Shown here: one piece after another, positions 60,597-64,000 of the stretch
Layout: each line of letters starts with the position of its first letter
Position numbering within the stretch: the first letter of the stretch is position 1
Assembly (NCBI GenBank): GCA_017549205.1
Contig: JAFYVH010000015.1
Location: forward strand, 1-64,000
DNA length: 64,000 nucleotides
Reading direction: 5' to 3'
Source of the DNA: Clostridia bacterium
Lineage (GTDB): Bacteria > Bacillota > Clostridia > UBA1381 > UBA9506
The notes under the pieces: model-generated
What the model was told of the DNA's origin: nothing
The model's database searches: none
The model's input: only the letters and a program-made list of their open reading frames with translations
Program-made: the position numbers and the translations under genes

Positions 60597-62284
60597 CTAT
60601 TTACGAACAGACAAAAAACATGATTCGAAATCAGGTAAACGAAGCCCTTTTAAAAGCTAAGGAGCAAGGGGAAATCAGCTTTGGCGCCATTCCGGATTAT
60701 GTGATAGAGGAGCCCCGTGAAAAAGAACACGGCGATTTTGCAACCAACGCAGCAATGCTTTTGGCTCGTGAGGCAAAAAAAGCCCCCCGTATGATTGCAG
60801 AATCCATTGTGAAGAACTTAAAAACAGAGGGAACATACATCAAAACGGCAGAGGTTGCCGGTGCCGGTTTTGTTAATTTTCGTTTAGACCCTGCATGGAT
60901 TTGCGAGGTTTTAGCCGTTGTAGAAAAAGAGGGCGAACGCTTTGGTCGCGTAAATGTGGGCGAGGGCAAAAAAATCATGGTTGAATTTGTCAGCGCCAAT
61001 CCCACAGGTCCTATGCACATGGGTAACGCCCGTGGCGGTGCACTGGGCGACTGTCTGGCAAGTGTTTTAGACTGGGCAGGCTATGATGTAACCCGTGAAT
61101 TTTATGTAAACGATGCCGGCAATCAGATTGAGAAATTCGGTAATTCTTTAGAAGCGCGCTATATTCAGATTTTAAAAGGCGAAGATGCCATTTTATTTCC
61201 CGAAGATGGTTATCATGGTGATGATATTCGCCAGCGTGCCCAGGCATATATTGACCAAAAGGGCGACGGCCTTTTAGAAGTCGACCGTGAGGACAGAAAA
61301 AAAGCTTTGGTTGAATTTGCTTTAGAGAAAAATATTGACGATTTAAAGGCAGACCTGGAAAAATACAGAATTTATTATGATGTGTGGTTCCGTGAAAGTG
61401 TACTGCATGAAAACGGCGAAGCCCGCAAAACCGTACAGGAACTGTTAGACCGCGGTTATGCTTATGAAAATGATGGCGCCATCTGGTTCCGTGCTACCGA
61501 TTTTGGCGAGAGCAAAGACGAGGTTTTGGTGCGTCAGAACGGCTTTTTGACCTACTATGCCGTAGATATTGCTTATCACAAAAATAAGTTTATTGACCGT
61601 GGCTTTGATACGGTTATTAATATTTGGGGTGCTGACCACCATGGTCATGTGGCTCGTTTAAAAGGTGCTTTGGCAGCGCTTGACATTGCTCCGGAACGGC
61701 TGGAAATCATTTTGATGCAGCTTGTTCGCTTGGTTTCCGGTGGCGAGGTTGTGCGCATGTCTAAGCGTACCGGCAAATCCATCACCTTAAAAGATTTGTT
61801 GGAAGAAACCAGCATTGATGCTGCTCGATTCTTCTTTAACATGCGCCAGGCCAACAGCCATTTTGACTTTGATTTAGACCTGGCTGTTGAGCAATCCAAT
61901 GAAAATCCTGTTTTCTATGTGCAGTATGCACATGCCCGTATTTGCAGTATTTTGCGGCTTTTATCCGAACAGGGCATTTGCGTGAAGCCGGTTGCCGATA
62001 TCAATACGGTGCTGCTTAGCACAGAACAGGAAATTGAATTGATGAAAAAACTGGCTGATTTTCCTGAAACCATTCGTCAGGCAGCACAGCTGCGTGAGCC
62101 CAGCCTTTTAACCCGTTATGCCATGGATTTGGCAGCGGCTTTCCACGGCTTTTATGCAGCCTGCAAGGTTAACAGCGATGACAGAAGCTTGACAGATGCA
62201 AGACTGGTGCTTTGCAATGCTGTGCGCATCGCCCTTTCTAACGCTTTGACCCTGATGGCAATTTCTGCGCCGGAACAAATGTAG
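60593..62284 (+). CDS. argS: Arginyl-tRNA synthetase
   Basis: Class I aminoacyl-tRNA synthetase. 563 residues. N-terminal Add-1 domain that binds the tRNA elbow; HIGH-type motif in SANPTGPMHMGNARGG near 130-145; WGADHHGHVARLK near 343; KMSKS-equivalent RMSKRTGKSITL near 388-399; C-terminal DALR helical domain ending with ALTLMAISAPEQM. The start is GTG, overlapping the DUF1934 stop, so the two are coupled. No T-box leader is possible at this internal position. Confidence 0.97.
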   Translation: MTIYEQTKNMIRNQVNEALLKAKEQGEISFGAIPDYVIEEPREKEHGDFATNAAMLLAREAKKAPRMIAESIVKNLKTEGTYIKTAEVAGAGFVNFRLDPAWICEVLAVVEKEGERFGRVNVGEGKKIMVEFVSANPTGPMHMGNARGGALGDCLASVLDWAGYDVTREFYVNDAGNQIEKFGNSLEARYIQILKGEDAILFPEDGYHGDDIRQRAQAYIDQKGDGLLEVDREDRKKALVEFALEKNIDDLKADLEKYRIYYDVWFRESVLHENGEARKTVQELLDRGYAYENDGAIWFRATDFGESKDEVLVRQNGFLTYYAVDIAYHKNKFIDRGFDTVINIWGADHHGHVARLKGALAALDIAPERLEIILMQLVRLVSGGEVVRMSKRTGKSITLKDLLEETSIDAARFFFNMRQANSHFDFDLDLAVEQSNENPVFYVQYAHARICSILRLLSEQGICVKPVADINTVLLSTEQEIELMKKLADFPETIRQAAQLREPSLLTRYAMDLAAAFHGFYAACKVNSDDRSLTDARLVLCNAVRIALSNALTLMAISAPEQM

Positions 62285-62327
62285 CCACCGGGTTTGTCAG
62301 GCTATCGAAAAACGGAGGAATATGCAA

Positions 62328-63773
62328 ATGAAAACAACAATAAAACGATTATTATGCCTGCTGACAGCATTGGTGCTTTTATGTAGCGGGACAGCATTTG
62401 CAGAAATAAATAACAACTTCGCAGCCGCGTATTATGACTTTGTTTTAGAAAATCTTTTAAATCATTATCGCTTTGAGGCAGATGCCGAGTCCATCGCAAA
62501 AGCTGTGGCACAGGCGGCTCTCCTTAAACATCCGGAACTTTTAGAAGAGCTGATTGATGTAACTGCCGACCAGTTTGATGCCCATACAGAATATTTCACG
62601 CAGGAAGAACTGAAAGATTTCAGCAACTATTTAGATGCTGAATATGTAGGCATTGGCGTTAGCGTCAGCCGTACAAAAGGTGCGATGATGATTGAGAGTC
62701 TGTTTGCCGGCAGCCCGGCAGAGAAAGCCGGTCTTTTAGCCGGTGATAAAATTTTGCGGGTAGACGGACACGATGTGACAAGCACCACCTTAGACCGGCT
62801 TGTCGCTTTGATTCGCGGTGAGGCGGGTACCTATGTTACGCTGACGGTTGAACGCGCCGGAGCAGAGATGACAGTGAATGTTATGCGCGCGGCTGTTCAG
62901 CAAAACACCATCAGTTATGACATTTTGGATGGCAACATTGGCTATCTTGCAATTTCCATCTTCAATGGGGGAACACCCGACGAAATGAAAAAAGCCGACG
63001 CTTTTTTCAGAGCCAATAAGGTTAAAAAAGTGATTGTGGATTTGCGGGATAATGGCGGCGGTGAGCTTTTAAGCGTCGTTGGCGTTTTGGGCTATTTTGT
63101 CCCTCAAGGCAAAACACTGGTTAAAATTGAATATAATGATCCTCAGCGTAACACTTCTTTGCGCAGTGTCGGGGATGTGGTCAGAAATCCTTATTATCGT
63201 GTTGCTGTTTTAATCAATGGTGGAACAGCCAGCGCGGCAGAGCTGTTTGCAGGCAATATCCGCGACCACAACATTGGCAAGCTGGTGGGCTCTAATTCTT
63301 TTGGAAAAGGCACAATGCAGGAATTTTTAAATCTGCTCAACACGGACGAATTGCCTTTAGGCAGCATTAAATTAACAACGGCTGAGTACATCCTGCCCGG
63401 CGGCAGCAAAGTAAACGGCGTGGGACTTAAGCCGGATTATTGGGTTTCTAACCGCACTATGCTTTTAAATACAGACGACATGGAGCCTATGCAGTATAGC
63501 GCTGCATTTTGTGAAGGGGATTCCGGCGAGGCGATTTTAGCCTTAAAACAGCGCTTTGACGCTCTGGGCTACTATGTAGGAGAAGTAGACGACCAATATG
63601 ACAAAGAGCTTGCTTTAGCAGTTAAAGAATTGCAGGAAAAAGCAAACCTGCCGGCAACCGGCATTATGGATATTGACACACAAACACTTTTTTCTAACAT
63701 CGTGAGCGAAGCTAAAGTGCTTGTGGATGACCAGTTTGACAGAGCTTATCAGCTTTTAAAAACAGGCAGATAA
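62328..63773 (+). CDS. S41 C-terminal processing protease with peptidoglycan-binding domain
   Basis: 481 residues. A signal peptide or anchor spans about 1-25 and a helical N-terminal region follows. The PDZ domain spans about 100-190 (VGIGVSV ... AGLLAGDKILRVDG). The S41 protease core has nucleophile Ser302 in NGGTASAAELFAG and general-base Lys327 in NSFGKGTM. The C-terminal PG_binding_1-type domain covers about 405-465 (LKQRFDALGYYVGEVDDQYD). It is typical of Gram-positive CtpA-like proteases outside the membrane. The ATG at 62328 is 9 bases after GGAGG; the ATG at 62322 is too close. The murein-hydrolase-like gene follows after 42 bases. Confidence 0.93.
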   Translation: MKTTIKRLLCLLTALVLLCSGTAFAEINNNFAAAYYDFVLENLLNHYRFEADAESIAKAVAQAALLKHPELLEELIDVTADQFDAHTEYFTQEELKDFSNYLDAEYVGIGVSVSRTKGAMMIESLFAGSPAEKAGLLAGDKILRVDGHDVTSTTLDRLVALIRGEAGTYVTLTVERAGAEMTVNVMRAAVQQNTISYDILDGNIGYLAISIFNGGTPDEMKKADAFFRANKVKKVIVDLRDNGGGELLSVVGVLGYFVPQGKTLVKIEYNDPQRNTSLRSVGDVVRNPYYRVAVLINGGTASAAELFAGNIRDHNIGKLVGSNSFGKGTMQEFLNLLNTDELPLGSIKLTTAEYILPGGSKVNGVGLKPDYWVSNRTMLLNTDDMEPMQYSAAFCEGDSGEAILALKQRFDALGYYVGEVDDQYDKELALAVKELQEKANLPATGIMDIDTQTLFSNIVSEAKVLVDDQFDRAYQLLKTGR

Positions 63774-63815
63774 CAAAGAAAACAGCAGAGATGTTTTGAG
63801 AACGGGAGGAAAAAC

Positions 63816-64000
63816 ATGAACTTTCGAAACAAAAGATCAGGTGCACTTTTAACAACGCTTGTTATGGTTATTGGCATTTCGGCGCTTTTGAGCAGTTCCC
63901 AGCCGGCATTTGGCAATTCCAGCCTGCAGGATAAACTGAATCAAGCGGCGGAAAGTAAAAAACAGGCCCAGGCCAACCGCACACAATCCCAGGCAAAGCT
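63816..64000 (+). CDS. N-terminus of a secreted coiled-coil protein, probably an M23-type murein hydrolase (partial)
   Basis: Sixty-one codons before the window ends. A basic start and hydrophobic signal segment (about 10-32, ending SSSQPAFG) are followed by LQDKLNQAAESKKQAQANRT, the beginning of a Gln/Lys/Ala-rich coiled coil. This is how EnvC/PcsB-like proteins with a C-terminal M23 peptidase begin, and they often lie beside ctpA genes. The catalytic domain is outside the window, so the assignment rests on layout and neighbour only. GGGAGGA precedes the ATG. Confidence 0.6.
   Translation, partial: MNFRNKRSGALLTTLVMVIGISALLSSSQPAFGNSSLQDKLNQAAESKKQAQANRTQSQAK

Overview
The window reads as a chromosomal segment of an anaerobic Gram-positive bacterium of class Clostridia (phylum Bacillota); the order cannot be fixed from sequence alone. 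The evidence is a PolC-type polymerase, HrcA/CIRCE control of the dnaK operon, the CdaA/CdaR c-di-AMP pair, era-yqzL-recO, LCP and VanW envelope proteins, a GTP-dependent PEP carboxykinase, and an HndABCD-type NAD(P)-linked [FeFe] hydrogenase with its maturase HydE. The segment is almost all core genes at high coding density. There is no prophage, insertion sequence, CRISPR array or rRNA operon.

Layout. 0-4.6 kb: tRNA-Val/tRNA-Asp, a TIGR04076 protein and a carbohydrate esterase, then prfA-cdaA-cdaR on the minus strand. 4.6-7.7 kb: pyridoxamine kinase, mnmA and hydE, driven by a consensus promoter that interlocks with a divergent one for prfA. 7.8-15.5 kb: AEC transporter, pyruvate kinase, a WecG/TagA glycosyltransferase, era, the 52-codon yqzL, recO and a TIGR03960/DUF2344 pair. 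15.5-24.8 kb, minus strand: a secreted phosphodiester glycosidase with a degenerate phosphoesterase tail, galU, a TtcA-like protein, a VOC protein, an A/T-rich MBOAT/SGNH O-acyltransferase pair between repeat-rich spacers, xseA and nusB. 24.8-29.1 kb, minus strand: radA, a VanW protein, tspO and a YneA-like SOS cell-division inhibitor with two LexA boxes.

29.3-45.5 kb, plus strand: ispG, polC, comEC, holA, then CIRCE-hrcA-grpE-dnaK-dnaJ, lipoate ligase and an M18 aminopeptidase. 45.5-51.5 kb, minus strand: an orphan membrane-anchored protein and the hydrogenase operon, with a near-perfect Rex operator upstream. 51.8-64 kb, plus strand: truB-ribF, an LCP protein with rsmA, pckG, ddl-murI-DUF1934-argS, a C-terminal processing protease, and the start of a probable M23-type murein hydrolase cut by the window edge.

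How the genes fit together: hydrogenase, hydE, PEP carboxykinase, pyruvate kinase and the Rex site point to a fermentative, H2-handling redox economy. The envelope genes (LCP, VanW, TagA-type, galU, MBOAT/SGNH, ddl, murI, CtpA/M23) point to a cell wall carrying decorated polysaccharides. The least explained items are the chain of small hairpins at 22.8-23.1 kb, the pseudo-phosphoesterase domain in the glycosidase, and the terminator set directly before xseA.
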